A DNA stretch of 64,000 nucleotides from CAVXTT01 sp963764685 (GCA_963764685.1 CAVXTT010000003.1:62001-126000), one strand, 5' to 3'; shown: positions 34,731 to 44,345, numbered from the stretch's first letter. Notes: generated by a model not told the origin, from the letters alone. Program-made: numbers and translations.

Positions 34731-35660
34731 ATGAAAAAAATCCGCACCGAAGAAAAAACCGTAAATATCGTTGGTTTCCCGATAGACCTTGGATCAGGAC
34801 GCCGGGGAGTTGATATGGGTCCAAGCGCCCTCAGAATTGCCGGTTTAGCCTCAAAATTACAATCGCTGGGATATACTGTTATTGATGATGGCGACATACA
34901 TATTGAAATAATGGAAAAACAAAAGATAACCAATCCCCGCTTGAAGTACGTAGATGAAATAATTAAGACATCAGGAATACTTGCACAAAGAGTTGAAAAG
35001 ATCCTTGAAAAAAAACATTTCCCTCTCTGTATCGGCGGAGATCATTCTATGGCGCTTGGTACAATTGCGGGGATCTCTGCCCACTGCAGAAAAAATAAAC
35101 TCAGGCCTGGTGTAATCTGGATAGACGCACACGCAGATATGAATACAGATACAACTTCTCCTTCCGGAAACATTCACGGTATGCCGCTTGCAGCAAGTTT
35201 AGGTTTGGGTAATGAGCGCCTGGTGAATTTTTATGGATTTTCTCCTAAAGTAAAGCCGGAGAATTGTGCGCTGATAGGAATAAGGAGTCTGGATCCCCTG
35301 GAAAAAATAAATATTAAAGATCTGGATCTGAATGTTTTTACAATGACTGATATTGATAAGATCGGTATACATAGAATTATTAACAGGGTGCTGAAACATT
35401 TCAAAGAAAAAGTTGATCATATTCATGTTAGTTTTGATCTCGACAGCACCGACCCTTCCATAGTGCCGGGCGTAGGTACTCCTGTTGCGGGGGGATTAAG
35501 CTATCGGGAGACTCATCTTCTGATGGAGGCAATTGCCGAATGCGGATGTATGTCATCACTTGAAGTGACTGAAATAAATCCCATACTGGATAATAAAAAT
35601 CAAAGTGCAATCTTTGCGGCTGATGTGATTGCCTCCAGTATGGGTCAAAGAATTCTTTGA
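34731..35660 (+). CDS. Arginase (ureohydrolase family)
   Basis: Hydrolyses arginine to ornithine and urea with a binuclear manganese centre. 309 residues. Metal-ligand motifs: GGDHSMALGT near residue 102, IDAHADMNT near 127 and SFDLDSTDPSIVPG near 235; the last differs from the usual DxDxxDP only by Ser-Thr in the middle. The segment SGNIHGMPLAA and the substrate loop favour arginase over agmatinase. RGVDMGPSALR near 25 matches arginases. It is monocistronic or leads a small membrane protein gene 56 bp downstream. Confidence 0.92.
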   Translation: MKKIRTEEKTVNIVGFPIDLGSGRRGVDMGPSALRIAGLASKLQSLGYTVIDDGDIHIEIMEKQKITNPRLKYVDEIIKTSGILAQRVEKILEKKHFPLCIGGDHSMALGTIAGISAHCRKNKLRPGVIWIDAHADMNTDTTSPSGNIHGMPLAASLGLGNERLVNFYGFSPKVKPENCALIGIRSLDPLEKINIKDLDLNVFTMTDIDKIGIHRIINRVLKHFKEKVDHIHVSFDLDSTDPSIVPGVGTPVAGGLSYRETHLLMEAIAECGCMSSLEVTEINPILDNKNQSAIFAADVIASSMGQRIL

Positions 35661-35716
35661 GTAAAATCATAGTGTAATTAAAATGAAATTTCAATTTACC
35701 ATATAAAGAAGCGGTC

Positions 35717-36226
35717 TTGGAAAAGCACCACTGGATCTTTGTATTTATTATCGCATTTGTATTCATTTCAATTTTATTGAATGCATTCGGAATTACTTCT
35801 TTGAAAAACGGGGAGATCCTTTCATATGTACTCGCCTTTTATGGTTTAGGCCTTGTATTTATTTCATTCGGAACGGAGAGAAGGGGCAGTCTTTTCCTCG
35901 GTACGGTTGTATTCCTTGTGGGAATTATAGTTTTTATCAGGAACAATTATTCATTCGAAGATGATTCGAAAGTTATCATCCCTTCAGTCTTTATGATACT
36001 CGGTATCAGCTTCTTTATATTGTTCCTTGATGAAACTTCTCACCGTGTACCATTATACGTGGCAGTGGTTTTTATGATAATCGGATTATTATTTACGATA
36101 TTTTCCGGCTCTCCGGGATTTATTAGTTTCTTCAGGGCAATACCGGAAATAATAATTAAAGTTTTTCCACTTTTAATAATTGCAGTTCTGCTGATTTTAC
36201 TGCTGCGGAGCAGGCGGGGGCATTAA
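35717..36226 (+). CDS. Small polytopic membrane protein
   Basis: 169 residues beginning at a TTG codon (EKHHWIFVFIIAFVFISIL); no in-frame ATG lies near the N-terminus, so TTG is the best start. Five to six hydrophobic helices (LAFYGLGLVFISFG, FLGTVVFLVGIIVFI, VFMILGISFFILFL, VAVVFMIIGLLFTIF, VFPLLIIAVLLILLL). Its end is one base from the convergent anti-sigma factor stop. It resembles short DUF-type membrane proteins of Bacteroidota/Ignavibacteria but no family can be named. Confidence 0.7.
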   Translation: MEKHHWIFVFIIAFVFISILLNAFGITSLKNGEILSYVLAFYGLGLVFISFGTERRGSLFLGTVVFLVGIIVFIRNNYSFEDDSKVIIPSVFMILGISFFILFLDETSHRVPLYVAVVFMIIGLLFTIFSGSPGFISFFRAIPEIIIKVFPLLIIAVLLILLLRSRRGH

Positions 36227-36227
36227 A

Positions 36228-37709
36228 TTAATTAGTGCCTGAAAGAAGAACGGTCCGTGAAGGGTTCTCGGAGCCGACATAGGGTTCTTCGGTAAGGAAA
36301 ACCCGCATATGCTGATTCAGGTTAGTCCTCTGCAGGGAAAAAGGATAGAAATCCTGCTTTGTTGCTGAAGTAAACCTGTGAACCATATAATTGCGTCCCC
36401 CCACATTTATCCAGAATTGATATGACATATTTTCCTTCAGCTCGGGTAATGATGCAGTGTGGATATACCCCTTATTCTCTGAAGGGCTGTATATAACTTT
36501 TCCGTAGCTGTAAGCGTTCTCGCTGCCTCCGGCTAAATTAAGTATCCTGCTGTCCTTTTCACTCAGGATGCTTAAAATCTCCTTACTAACTGTAGTGAAA
36601 TCCTTCATCGATAAAAGTTCTCCAGACATTTTTTCGTTATCCGTTTTGAATAACTCCAGTTCGGAATTGAAATAGTAGTAGAGAACTGCTGCTGTTAACA
36701 CTACGAGAAGAACGGTTACTATTGTACCGGTTGCACTGCCGCTTCTGCGATAATTTCCTGATTCGGTATATCTTCTCCGTGAGCTTTCCATAACCGGCGG
36801 ATCCTTTGCTATGGTTTCTGCTCTTGGTACGCGCGGTCTGGGAGGAGTAACTTCCCTTTTTGCTCCTTCGGCTTTTTTTGCTTCGGCAAAGTAATCTTCA
36901 AATTCAATTTTACCTGTAACCTCCTCCGGCTTTATTTCAGCTCCTGCGAGGAAATCACCAAGGGATCTTAATGTCTTAGGTTCTTCTTGTTTTGGTTCTT
37001 CCTTATTCGGTACTTCCGCTTCCTCTAGAATTTCCGGTACGGGATGAACTTCTGTCTTTTCTTTTATAACAGGGGTTTCCGGTTCCTCTTCGGGTACATC
37101 TTCCGGCGTTTCGTAAAGCTCTTCTTCGATTTGTTTGATTTTATCATCAAGTATTTCAACGACTGCAATTTCAGGAACATCCGGAACAGATTCTTCCGGC
37201 TGCTTACCTTCTTGAGGCTCTTCAGTTTCTTCAGGAGCCAATACTGTTTCCATTTCCGAGCTTAGGGCTTCCGGTTCAGGAACAGGTTCAATATCCTGGA
37301 CATAATTCTCAACAACCTGAGATGGCTCCTCTGCAACAGAATCTTCAACCTTGTCTTCCTGATCTTCAATAACCTCTTCTTCCGTCTCCTGGAGATCAGA
37401 TATCTCTGTATCTGGAGTGTTCCAATCCTGTAAAACTTCTGAAGCACTTACCGGCGTTACTTTTTTCTCCTTGGCCTGGTCTTTTATAAAATAAAGCTGC
37501 CGGGCAATATTTTCTTTTACCGATTTTGGAGGAGCTTCAGGTTCAAGGATTGAAGGAAGCAGGGCTGTGAGGTTTTGAAATTCGCCTAACTCCTGGTAAG
37601 GATATTCATCCCCCTTCGTAATAAGATTAAGGAGTCTTAAATAATCTGAGGTACTGAGACATCCGAGTGCATAAGCATACATCATCCCTGTAAATTTATT
37701 ATCAGCCAT
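36228..37709 (-). CDS. Anti-sigma factor, RskA-like, with an unusually long acidic linker
   Basis: 493 residues. N-terminal 80 residues resemble the anti-sigma domain of RskA (YAYALGCLSTSDYLRLLNLI; no zinc motif). Residues ~85-310 are a low-complexity Glu/Pro/Val-rich linker with repeated EEPE, PEE and KEEPKQEEPK patterns. One membrane helix (TIVTVLLVVLTAAVLYYYF) near 335 is followed by an extracytoplasmic RskA C-terminal domain (YSFW-type: MSYQFWINVGGRNYMVHRF). It is 2 bp downstream of its ECF sigma gene. Typical RskA proteins are ~230 residues; the linker makes up most of the difference. Confidence 0.88.
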   Translation of the reverse strand: MADNKFTGMMYAYALGCLSTSDYLRLLNLITKGDEYPYQELGEFQNLTALLPSILEPEAPPKSVKENIARQLYFIKDQAKEKKVTPVSASEVLQDWNTPDTEISDLQETEEEVIEDQEDKVEDSVAEEPSQVVENYVQDIEPVPEPEALSSEMETVLAPEETEEPQEGKQPEESVPDVPEIAVVEILDDKIKQIEEELYETPEDVPEEEPETPVIKEKTEVHPVPEILEEAEVPNKEEPKQEEPKTLRSLGDFLAGAEIKPEEVTGKIEFEDYFAEAKKAEGAKREVTPPRPRVPRAETIAKDPPVMESSRRRYTESGNYRRSGSATGTIVTVLLVVLTAAVLYYYFNSELELFKTDNEKMSGELLSMKDFTTVSKEILSILSEKDSRILNLAGGSENAYSYGKVIYSPSENKGYIHTASLPELKENMSYQFWINVGGRNYMVHRFTSATKQDFYPFSLQRTNLNQHMRVFLTEEPYVGSENPSRTVLLSGTN

Positions 37710-37711
37710 TT

Positions 37712-38290
37712 CTAATCCCCCCCGATCAGATTATCCCTGAAATTATTCAGGGCTACTTTTATTTTAGATTTTACAGTCGGCAGGGGGATCTTCATATGCT
37801 TGGCAATTTCCTGTTCGGATAAACCATCATAGAATGCAAGGTTTAACACGTATTGCTGGGCTTCAGTTAATTTGTAGAATGCTTTCTCAACACTTCCTTT
37901 TATACCGGTAACTGTAACCAGGTCAAGAGGATCGATAGATGAAGAAAGAGTTGGTATGATCGACCGGTTCTCAAAATCATCAGAGTACAGCTCATAACCA
38001 TCGGGATCTCTTCTTCTTCTTAAGACATCGACAGCCTTATTCCTGGTTAAGGTAACTATCCAGGCATAAACATTTCTTGTTTCGAAATCAAATTGATTTA
38101 CCTTTCTCCATATTATAAGAAACACTTCAGCCAATATCTCTGCCGCCAGTTCTTCGTCATCCGTAATTTTTTTTATCATCGGGAACAGAAGCGACGAATA
38201 GCGATTATAAAGAATTTCCAATGCTTTAGGGTCATTGTCTGCAACCCGCTGCATCAACTCATAATCGGAAGAAGGTATAGAAGTACTCAA
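37712..38290 (-). CDS. ECF sigma factor, SigK-like
   Basis: 192 residues with sigma region 2 (EILYNRYSSLLFPMIKKI, AEVFLIIWRKVNQFD, YAWIVTLTRNKAVDVLRRRR) and region 4 (YKLTEAQQYVLNLAFYDGLSEQEIAKHMKIPLPTVKSKIKVAL). The anti-sigma gene follows immediately, the standard SigK-RskA arrangement, so its activity is probably released on an envelope signal, possibly through regulated proteolysis in which RseP-type proteases take part. Confidence 0.93.
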   Translation of the reverse strand: MSTSIPSSDYELMQRVADNDPKALEILYNRYSSLLFPMIKKITDDEELAAEILAEVFLIIWRKVNQFDFETRNVYAWIVTLTRNKAVDVLRRRRDPDGYELYSDDFENRSIIPTLSSSIDPLDLVTVTGIKGSVEKAFYKLTEAQQYVLNLAFYDGLSEQEIAKHMKIPLPTVKSKIKVALNNFRDNLIGGD

Positions 38291-38897
38291 ACAGTTTTTT
38301 CATTTCTTATAAATTATACAAAAGTAAAACTATGATAAGTAAAAAGCAATTAATATTCGCTCTAATGAGGAAGGCTGCATGCTTTCCATCGAAAAATTGT
38401 GCATTATTCCCACACCCAGACACATTTATTAGTTGGTCTGTTTTTTATGAGGGATTCTTTTTTTTATTGTTTTGGACAGATATCGGAATTACACATATGT
38501 TTACAGAAACCAAGATCAGACAACTCCTATTGGATTTAATGAAACAACCTGGAAAGATCTGACCAAACACTTATTTCCAGGCCTATCTCTCCTGGTACTT
38601 AACCCCTTTAACCTCAATACAACCCTTCTTCGAAGGTAATGTTATTGTAAGAGTTTAGTAGGACGTAGTAGGGGTTGTGTAGGGGGTAGAGGCTTTTTTT
38701 TGTTAGGTGGCGGGTCAAATCCTTCGTGGTATTTATGTTGTATTGATGATTGTGAAGAGTTGACAGCTCTAAACCTAAATATTCACTCCCTCTGTTCGGA
38801 TGAGTTCTTTGGAGCATCAAGTCATACCTGTCCAAAATAGCCATTTCTCCTCCTGATTAAATTTATACATATATAATATACTGTTTATGTGGGAATG

Positions 38898-38969
38898 AAA
38901 CTCCTAGCGGAGTTTGACTGGCGTTTTGTGAATGTTTTTCTACAGATATGAAACCCCTAGCGGGGTTTT
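38898..38969 (-). repeat. Paired-hairpin element, copy 2 (minus orientation)
   Basis: Hairpin AAACTCC-TAGC-GGAGTTT (38898-38915), then a stretch ending TTTTTCTACAGATATG, then hairpin AAACCCC-TAGC-GGGGTTT (38951-38968). It is the reverse complement of copy 3 over about 80 bp, including the CATTCC edge beside the first hairpin. Confidence 0.75.
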
Positions 38970-39066
38970 CTGAGTACCAAATTATTGTCTCTTTGAATAC
39001 TTCAATTAATGCATTTGGGGATTTTTAATTTTATAATAAACTACCCAGGCAATTAAATATTTTCTT

Positions 39067-39137
39067 AAACTCCGTTAGGAGTTATATATCTGTAGAAAAA
39101 ATACTGCAAACGATTCACTCCAACTCCGTTAGGAGTT
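39067..39137 (+). repeat. Paired-hairpin element, copy 3
   Basis: Hairpin AAACTCC-GTTA-GGAGTTA (39067-39084), ATATATCTGTAGAAAAA, then hairpin AACTCC-GTTA-GGAGTT (39122-39137), then GCATTCCTG. Inverted relative to copy 2, about 100 bp away; same orientation as copy 4 at 55302. Confidence 0.75.
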
Positions 39138-39242
39138 GCATTCCTGTGTAGGAGCAATCCAAATCAATTTAACCTGGACAGGAATGCCTCAGGTATTAAA
39201 ATACTCTGATTTCTTACCATTTATGCATAATCAATAATTCGT

Positions 39243-39250
39243 TATCTTTA
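39243..39250 (+). promoter_or_regulatory. Candidate alaS promoter -7 element
   Basis: TATCTTTA, one mismatch to TAnnTTTG, 24 bp before the alaS start, with TTTATG about 20 bp further upstream. Confidence 0.35.
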
Positions 39251-39274
39251 CGAATCCAAAAGAAACAATCAAAT

Positions 39275-41864
39275 ATGACTTCAAGAGAAATAAGAGAGCA
39301 ATTTTTACAATTCTTCAGAGATAAGAACCATAAAATCGTCAGCAGCTCACCTGTAGTTCCCTTTGATGATCCGACACTACTTTTTACAAATGCCGGTATG
39401 AATCAGTTTAAAGATGTATTTCTCGGTACGGGTACACGGGACTATACCCGGGCTGCCGATACTCAAAAATGTATAAGAGTAAGCGGCAAACACAATGATC
39501 TTGAAGAGGTAGGGCACGATACTTATCATCATACTTTTTTTGAAATGCTCGGCAACTGGTCATTCGGGGATTACTATAAGGCAGAGGCCATCACCTGGGC
39601 GTGGGAACTACTTACCGAAGTGTGGAAGTTACCTAAAGAACGTTTGTTCGCTACTGTTTACAGGACCGATGATGATGCTTACTCTTTATGGCGCACAAAA
39701 ACAGATATCAAGCCTAACCATATATTAAGATTCGATGAGAAAGATAATTTCTGGGAAATGGGAGAAACAGGACCCTGCGGACCCTGCTCCGAGATCCATA
39801 TTAACCTGAGCGATGATTTTGATAACCCTGTTTATGTTAACGCGGGAGTTCCTGAATGTATAGAGATCTGGAATCTTGTATTCATTCAATATAACAGGGA
39901 TGAAAAAGGGCATCTGCATGAACTGCCCGCAAAACACGTCGACACCGGAATGGGATTCGAAAGAGTATGCGCGATACTCCAGAAGAAAAAGTCTAATTAC
40001 GATACCGATGTATTTACCCCGATTATTAAACAGTATTTCCGAATTATCCGGAATAAAATATTCAGATGAACCTGATCAGATTGCAATGCGTGTAATTGCT
40101 GATCATATCAGGACATTAGCATTCGCCATAGCTGATGGTGCTGTCCCCGGGAATGAAGGACGAGGATATGTTCTCAGGAGAATCCTTAGAAGAGCTGCCA
40201 GATATGGAAGGAAGTTAAAATTAAGGCAGCCCTTTCAATATAAGATTGTTAGGGATGTTGTCATTGCTATGGGAGATGTATTTCCCGAGATCAAAGAGAA
40301 GCAGCCGTTCATTGAAAAAGTAATTAAGGCAGAAGAAGAAAGTTTTAATGTAACTCTTGACAGGGGTATTGAGCTGTTTGAGAAAATTGCATCTGACCTG
40401 GAGACGGAGGGAAAAAAGATGATCCCGGGAAATGAAGTATTTCGTCTTTACGATACTTTCGGTTTCCCGGCAGATCTTACAAAAGTAATGGCATCTGAAA
40501 GGAATTTAGAGATAGATGAGATAGGGTTTGATGTACTGATGCAGAAACAGCGTGATATGGGTAGAGAAGCATCAAAAGATAAATTTTCTTCTATAAATGT
40601 TCAGACCCAGGATCTTGAGTCCTTTGAAATTGCAGAAGACATCGGCACAGCATTTTCGGGATATGATGAACTTAATTCTTCTTCAATAATTGTAGGGTTA
40701 AAAAAAGAAAACGGGAAAGAACTTCTGCTGCTTGACCGCTCCCCGTTTTATGTTGAAGCCGGGGGACAAATTGATGACACCGGCAGCATCTTGACCGCCG
40801 GGAAGATATTTAATGTTATTGACGTGGCTCGTCTTGAAAATAAAATCATTCACGTTATTGATACACAGGATCCTCTGCTTAAAGCTGGAACGGAAGTACT
40901 GGCACAGGTTGATGAAATCAGAAGATGGGATATTATGCGTAATCATACAGCGACTCATTTTCTTCATTCCGCCTTAAGAAAAATTCTTGGAACACACGTG
41001 CATCAGGCGGGCTCCTATGTTGGTCCCGACAGGTTAAGATTCGACTTTACACATTACTCCAAACTAAATCCTGAGGAAATATCTGCTATCGAATCACTCG
41101 TTAATGATAATCTAAGGCAGAATATCCCGCTGCAGCATCACAGGAATATTCCTTTCGACGAGGCAAAAAAAATGGGTGCCCTGATGTTCTTCGGGGACAA
41201 ATACGGGGATCGTGTTAATGTTGTACAGTTCGGTGATTTCTCTATGGAATTCTGCGGAGGTACCCATGTAAAGAATTCATCTGAGATCGGATTATTTAAA
41301 ATTATCAGTGAATCTTCCATTGCAAGCGGTGTAAGAAGGATTGAAGCAGTTACCGGCGCCGGTGTAGAGAATTATATATTATCGCAGCTGGAAAAAATGA
41401 AGTCCTCTGAAGAAAGAATTATATCGCTTCAGGAAGAAAAAAAGAAGCTTGAGAAGGAGATAGCCGAGTTTAAGTTAAAATCGAAGCTCAGTCAGGTGGA
41501 AACAATAATTGCCAGCGGAACAGATTACTCGGGCATCAGGATTTTCAAAGGAACGGTTAATGCCGATAATATGGATGAACTGAAATTTTTCGGTGATGAG
41601 TTAAGGCTTAAAATGAAATCCGGAATTGGTGTTCTGTTCTCTGTTATCGATAACAAAGCAGGTATAGTAGCAGTTGTTTCAGACGATCTGATAAAAGAAA
41701 AAAAGTTAAATGCAGGGAAGATAGTAGGTGACCTTGCAAAATTGCTTGGCGGCGGCGGAGGGGGCAAACCCCATCTTGCTACTGCAGGCGCTAAAGATAT
41801 AAACAGGATCAATGAAGCATTAAATAATGTTGAAGGTGTTATCAAAAATTACCTGGCTGCATAA
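39275..41864 (+). CDS. alaS: Alanyl-tRNA synthetase, interrupted by a single-base frameshift
   Basis: Class II synthetase for tRNA-Ala, ~862 residues when joined. The first frame (39275 to about 40027) carries the aminoacylation core: SSPVVPFDDPTLLFTNAGMN, CIRVSGKHNDLEEVGHD, HHTFFEMLGNWSFGDYYK and GMGFERV. The second frame resumes at NSISELSGIKYSDEPDQIAM and continues through the editing domain (TATHFLHSALRKIL with HxxxH, and FCGGTHV with the zinc-binding Cys and His) to the glycine-rich C-Ala end (LLGGGGGGKPHLATAG). The break is at AAA, 40028-40030; one A removed gives a continuous reading frame. Since alaS is essential, error is the likely cause. radA follows by 11 bp. Confidence 0.93.
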
Positions 41865-41875
41865 AGGGGAGGGAA

Positions 41876-43231
41876 ATGTCAAAATTAAAAGTTAAATACA
41901 TCTGCACGAACTGCGGGTATGAATCTCTCAGGTGGATCGGGAAATGTCCCGAATGCGAGAGCTGGAATTCATTTACCGAAGAAGTAGTTGAAACCGGTAA
42001 GAATAAAAACTCATCTGCAATACGGAATTTAGAAGTCAGTAAACTCTCCGATATCCCTCTTGTTGAAAAAGAAAGAATTAAAACCGGTATAAATGAATTT
42101 GACCGTGTACTGGGCGGTGGATGTATGCCCGGCTCGGTTGTTCTTTTAGGGGGGGATCCGGGCATCGGTAAATCTACGCTTGCTATGCAGGTATCCTCCT
42201 GTATCGGGGAAAAGGTTTTATATGTTACGGGGGAGGAATCACCGCGCCAGTTAAAAATACGCGCTGAGAGACTGCAGATAAAACCAGATGCTTTCTACGT
42301 CCTTGCCGAAACAGATATGAACAGCATTATCGCGGCAATAAATAACCTGGGACCTTCTCTTGTAATTATTGATTCGATCCAAACAATGCAGAGAGCCGAA
42401 CTCGATAACTCTCCGGGTACAATTACGCAGATCAGGGAATGTACTTCGATGCTGATTGAAGAAACAAAGAAGAAGAACTATTGCGTAATTATTATCGGGC
42501 ACGTGACCAAGGAAGGAATTATTGCCGGACCGAAAATACTGGAACATATGGTAGATACTGTTCTCCAGTTTGAGGGAGAAAAGGAATATACCTACAGGAT
42601 CCTACGGGCTCAGAAGAACCGTTTCGGCAGCACTAATGAGATCGGTATTTTCGAAATGCACGAAGAAGGACTTATCGAGGTTAAGAATCCGAGCAGTGTA
42701 TTTTTAAGTGAAAGAAACAATCTTGCTTCGGGTTCATCAATAACCTGCAGCATTGAGGGAACGAGACCAATTTTAATTGAGGTTCAGGCACTGGTTACTC
42801 CATCTCATTATGGAAATCCCCAGCGTGTCGCTACCGGATTTGATTACAGAAAACTGTCCATTTTACTTGCAGTGCTTGAAAAAAGAAGCAGTCTGCGTTT
42901 GTCTGCTAATAATGTTTTTCTGAATATGGCAGGGGGAGTTAAAATCTCCGAGCCGGCTGTGGACCTGGCAATCTGCTGCGCAATTGCTTCAAACCTTTTG
43001 GATAAAATAATAAACAATGAGACAGTTATAATAGGGGAAGTAGGGCTGGGGGGTGAAATAAGGAGCATTGGACATATAGAAAAAAGGATACGGGAAGCAG
43101 AGAAACTTGGATTTAAGGATGCGGTTATTCCTAAACATAATATGAAAAATATAACCGGTAAATCAAAAATACGACTGATTCCGGTCGACTATCTTTCGGA
43201 GGCTATAAGGGTAACTTTGCAGAAAGAGTAG
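41876..43231 (+). CDS. radA: DNA recombination/repair protein RadA
   Basis: RecA-related ATPase that drives branch migration and processing of recombination intermediates. 451 residues. N-terminal C4 zinc finger CTNCGYESLRWIGKCPEC; RecA core with Walker A GDPGIGKS near residue 95, Walker B LVIIDSIQ; the RadA-specific KNRFG motif (RAQKNRFGSTNEIG); C-terminal Lon-protease-like domain (NVFLNMAGGVKISEPAVDLA, GEVGLGGEIRSIG) without catalytic Ser. Translated directly after alaS in a probable operon. Confidence 0.97.
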   Translation: MSKLKVKYICTNCGYESLRWIGKCPECESWNSFTEEVVETGKNKNSSAIRNLEVSKLSDIPLVEKERIKTGINEFDRVLGGGCMPGSVVLLGGDPGIGKSTLAMQVSSCIGEKVLYVTGEESPRQLKIRAERLQIKPDAFYVLAETDMNSIIAAINNLGPSLVIIDSIQTMQRAELDNSPGTITQIRECTSMLIEETKKKNYCVIIIGHVTKEGIIAGPKILEHMVDTVLQFEGEKEYTYRILRAQKNRFGSTNEIGIFEMHEEGLIEVKNPSSVFLSERNNLASGSSITCSIEGTRPILIEVQALVTPSHYGNPQRVATGFDYRKLSILLAVLEKRSSLRLSANNVFLNMAGGVKISEPAVDLAICCAIASNLLDKIINNETVIIGEVGLGGEIRSIGHIEKRIREAEKLGFKDAVIPKHNMKNITGKSKIRLIPVDYLSEAIRVTLQKE

Positions 43232-43244
43232 CTGATATCCTGAA

Positions 43245-43289
43245 AAATGTGCTTTTAGCCACATTTGATACTTTAATTATGGGCTAAAA
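43245..43289 (+). promoter_or_regulatory. Mutually exclusive hairpins in the radA-RRM gene leader
   Basis: AAATGTG (43245-43251) pairs with CACATTT (43260-43266). TTTTAGCC (43253-43260) pairs with GGCTAAAA (43282-43289). The stems share 43260 and their loops overlap, so only one can form. Together with the terminator at 43330-43348 this resembles an attenuator leader for the RNA-binding protein gene. Confidence 0.4.
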
Positions 43290-43329
43290 AGTTTGATTTG
43301 AATTGATAATATCTTTATTTTATAAAGAC

Positions 43330-43348
43330 GGGATATGTCCCTTTTTTT
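43330..43348 (+). terminator. Terminator-like hairpin upstream of the RRM gene
   Basis: GGGA-TATG-TCCC followed by seven T, 27 bp before the GTG start at 43376. It may end the alaS-radA transcript or act as an attenuator. Confidence 0.5.
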
Positions 43349-43375
43349 AATTGTTCAATTTTCAGAGGTAAGTTA

Positions 43376-43627
43376 GTGAGTACTAAGCTTTTTGTTGGAA
43401 GCCTCCCGTGGGCAGTAAATGATGATGCTTTAAAGACGGCTTTTGAAGCACACGGCATCGTAGTTACTGCAAAAGTGGTCACCGATCGTCAGACCGGCAG
43501 ATCAAGAGGCTTTGGATTCGTTGAAATGGAAAACGAATCAGAAGCTAACAATGCGATTCAGGCTCTTAATGGTTCACAGTTGAAGGGTAGAAGCATTATT
43601 GTTAGTGAAGCTAAGCCGAAGAGTTAA
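43376..43627 (+). CDS. Small RNA-binding protein with one RRM domain
   Basis: 83 residues from a GTG start with GAGGTAAG just upstream. The RRM shows both RNP motifs: RNP2 KLFVGSLPW near residue 4 and RNP1 RGFGFVEM near 44, with KPKS at the end. Such single-RRM proteins occur in Bacteroidota relatives and cyanobacteria, where some respond to cold. The leader has alternative hairpins, consistent with autoregulation. A strong terminator follows. Confidence 0.93.
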   Translation: MSTKLFVGSLPWAVNDDALKTAFEAHGIVVTAKVVTDRQTGRSRGFGFVEMENESEANNAIQALNGSQLKGRSIIVSEAKPKS

Positions 43628-43651
43628 TCTCTTCTGTTCGGCTGAATTTGG

Positions 43652-43675
43652 GCGCTCTACTTGAGCGCTTTTTTA
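43652..43675 (+). terminator. Intrinsic terminator of the RRM gene
   Basis: GCGCTC-tactt-GAGCGC followed by TTTTTTA, 25 bp after the stop codon. Confidence 0.9.
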
Positions 43676-43819
43676 TTTTAAAGATCTCCTCCCGTGCTTG
43701 TTTTTTTTCTTATTGTTAATATTTGTATTTTTAATTAACTATTTTCAATTATTCTGAAAATTAATTGGGTAACTCCCCGTTATTTCCCTGGGTTCCGATT
43801 TCTCCTGCTTAACACGACC

Positions 43820-43833
43820 ATTATGCGCATAAT
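43820..43833. promoter_or_regulatory. Perfect 14-bp palindrome ATTATGCGCATAAT
   Basis: 53 bp upstream of the DinB-fold gene at 43887. Suggests an operator; no regulator identified. Confidence 0.3.
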
Positions 43834-43886
43834 TCCCGCATCAGGAACTTTACGGTGAATAATTATGTTCATTTTAAAAAAAAGAT

Positions 43887-44345
43887 ATGAATAAAGAATT
43901 TATACTTGGTTTACTGAAATATAATCACTGGGCTAACCTCCAGGCTCTTGGTTCCATAAAACAATTATCTAAATCCGATGAAAAGCTGATCTCCCTTTTT
44001 TGTCATTTGCTTATTTCAGAAAGGACCTGGTTCGAAAGGATCCGAAAAAGGGAGCATACGTTTACAGGTTTCTGGGATCAATTAACTCTCGAGCAGTGCG
44101 AGGAGTATATTCACGAGTTCAATAAGCAGTGGCTTGATTATGTAAGCGAATCAGGTGAAAAAGAACTCGACAGGATCTGTGTGTACAGGAGTTCGGAAGG
44201 CGAGTTGTTTAATAACACCGTCCGTGAAATTGTACAGCACGTTGTAAATCATTCCAGTTATCACCGCGGTCAGATTGCAGTATTAGTCAAAAAGAATAAA
44301 GGCACTCCCGCAATTACAGATTATATAGTTTTTCAGCGGTCGTAA
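43887..44345 (+). CDS. DinB-fold protein, putative metal-dependent enzyme
   Basis: 152 residues. The three putative metal histidines are in KYNHWANLQ near 12, FCHLLISERTWFERI near 39 and HVVNHSSYHRGQIAVL near 118-126. This is the DinB/YfiT superfamily with the HRGQ signature. Diverged from the DinB-fold gene at 15974. Its 3' end overlaps the convergent membrane protein gene by 13 bp. Substrate unknown. Confidence 0.88.
   Translation: MNKEFILGLLKYNHWANLQALGSIKQLSKSDEKLISLFCHLLISERTWFERIRKREHTFTGFWDQLTLEQCEEYIHEFNKQWLDYVSESGEKELDRICVYRSSEGELFNNTVREIVQHVVNHSSYHRGQIAVLVKKNKGTPAITDYIVFQRS

Larger units (their letters stand above)
38291..39274. other. Repeat-rich spacer between the ECF sigma gene and alaS
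   Basis: 984 bp. The part at 38330-38870 holds only short frames without family features; a frame around 38520-38630 reads ETTWKDLTKHLFPGLSLLVL but is isolated. From 38886 to 39150 two paired-hairpin elements lie head to head. The alaS promoter region occupies the last ~60 bp. Confidence 0.6.

Noticed and set aside
38332..38844. Two short reading frames in the 38.3-39.2 kb spacer
   Set aside because: No ribosome-binding site, no family features, and neighbouring frames look like decayed DNA; I treat them as non-coding.
40019..40035. Programmed frameshifting in alaS
   Set aside because: The site ATTATTAAACAG lacks a classical slippery heptamer or an evident stimulatory structure; an indel error is simpler.
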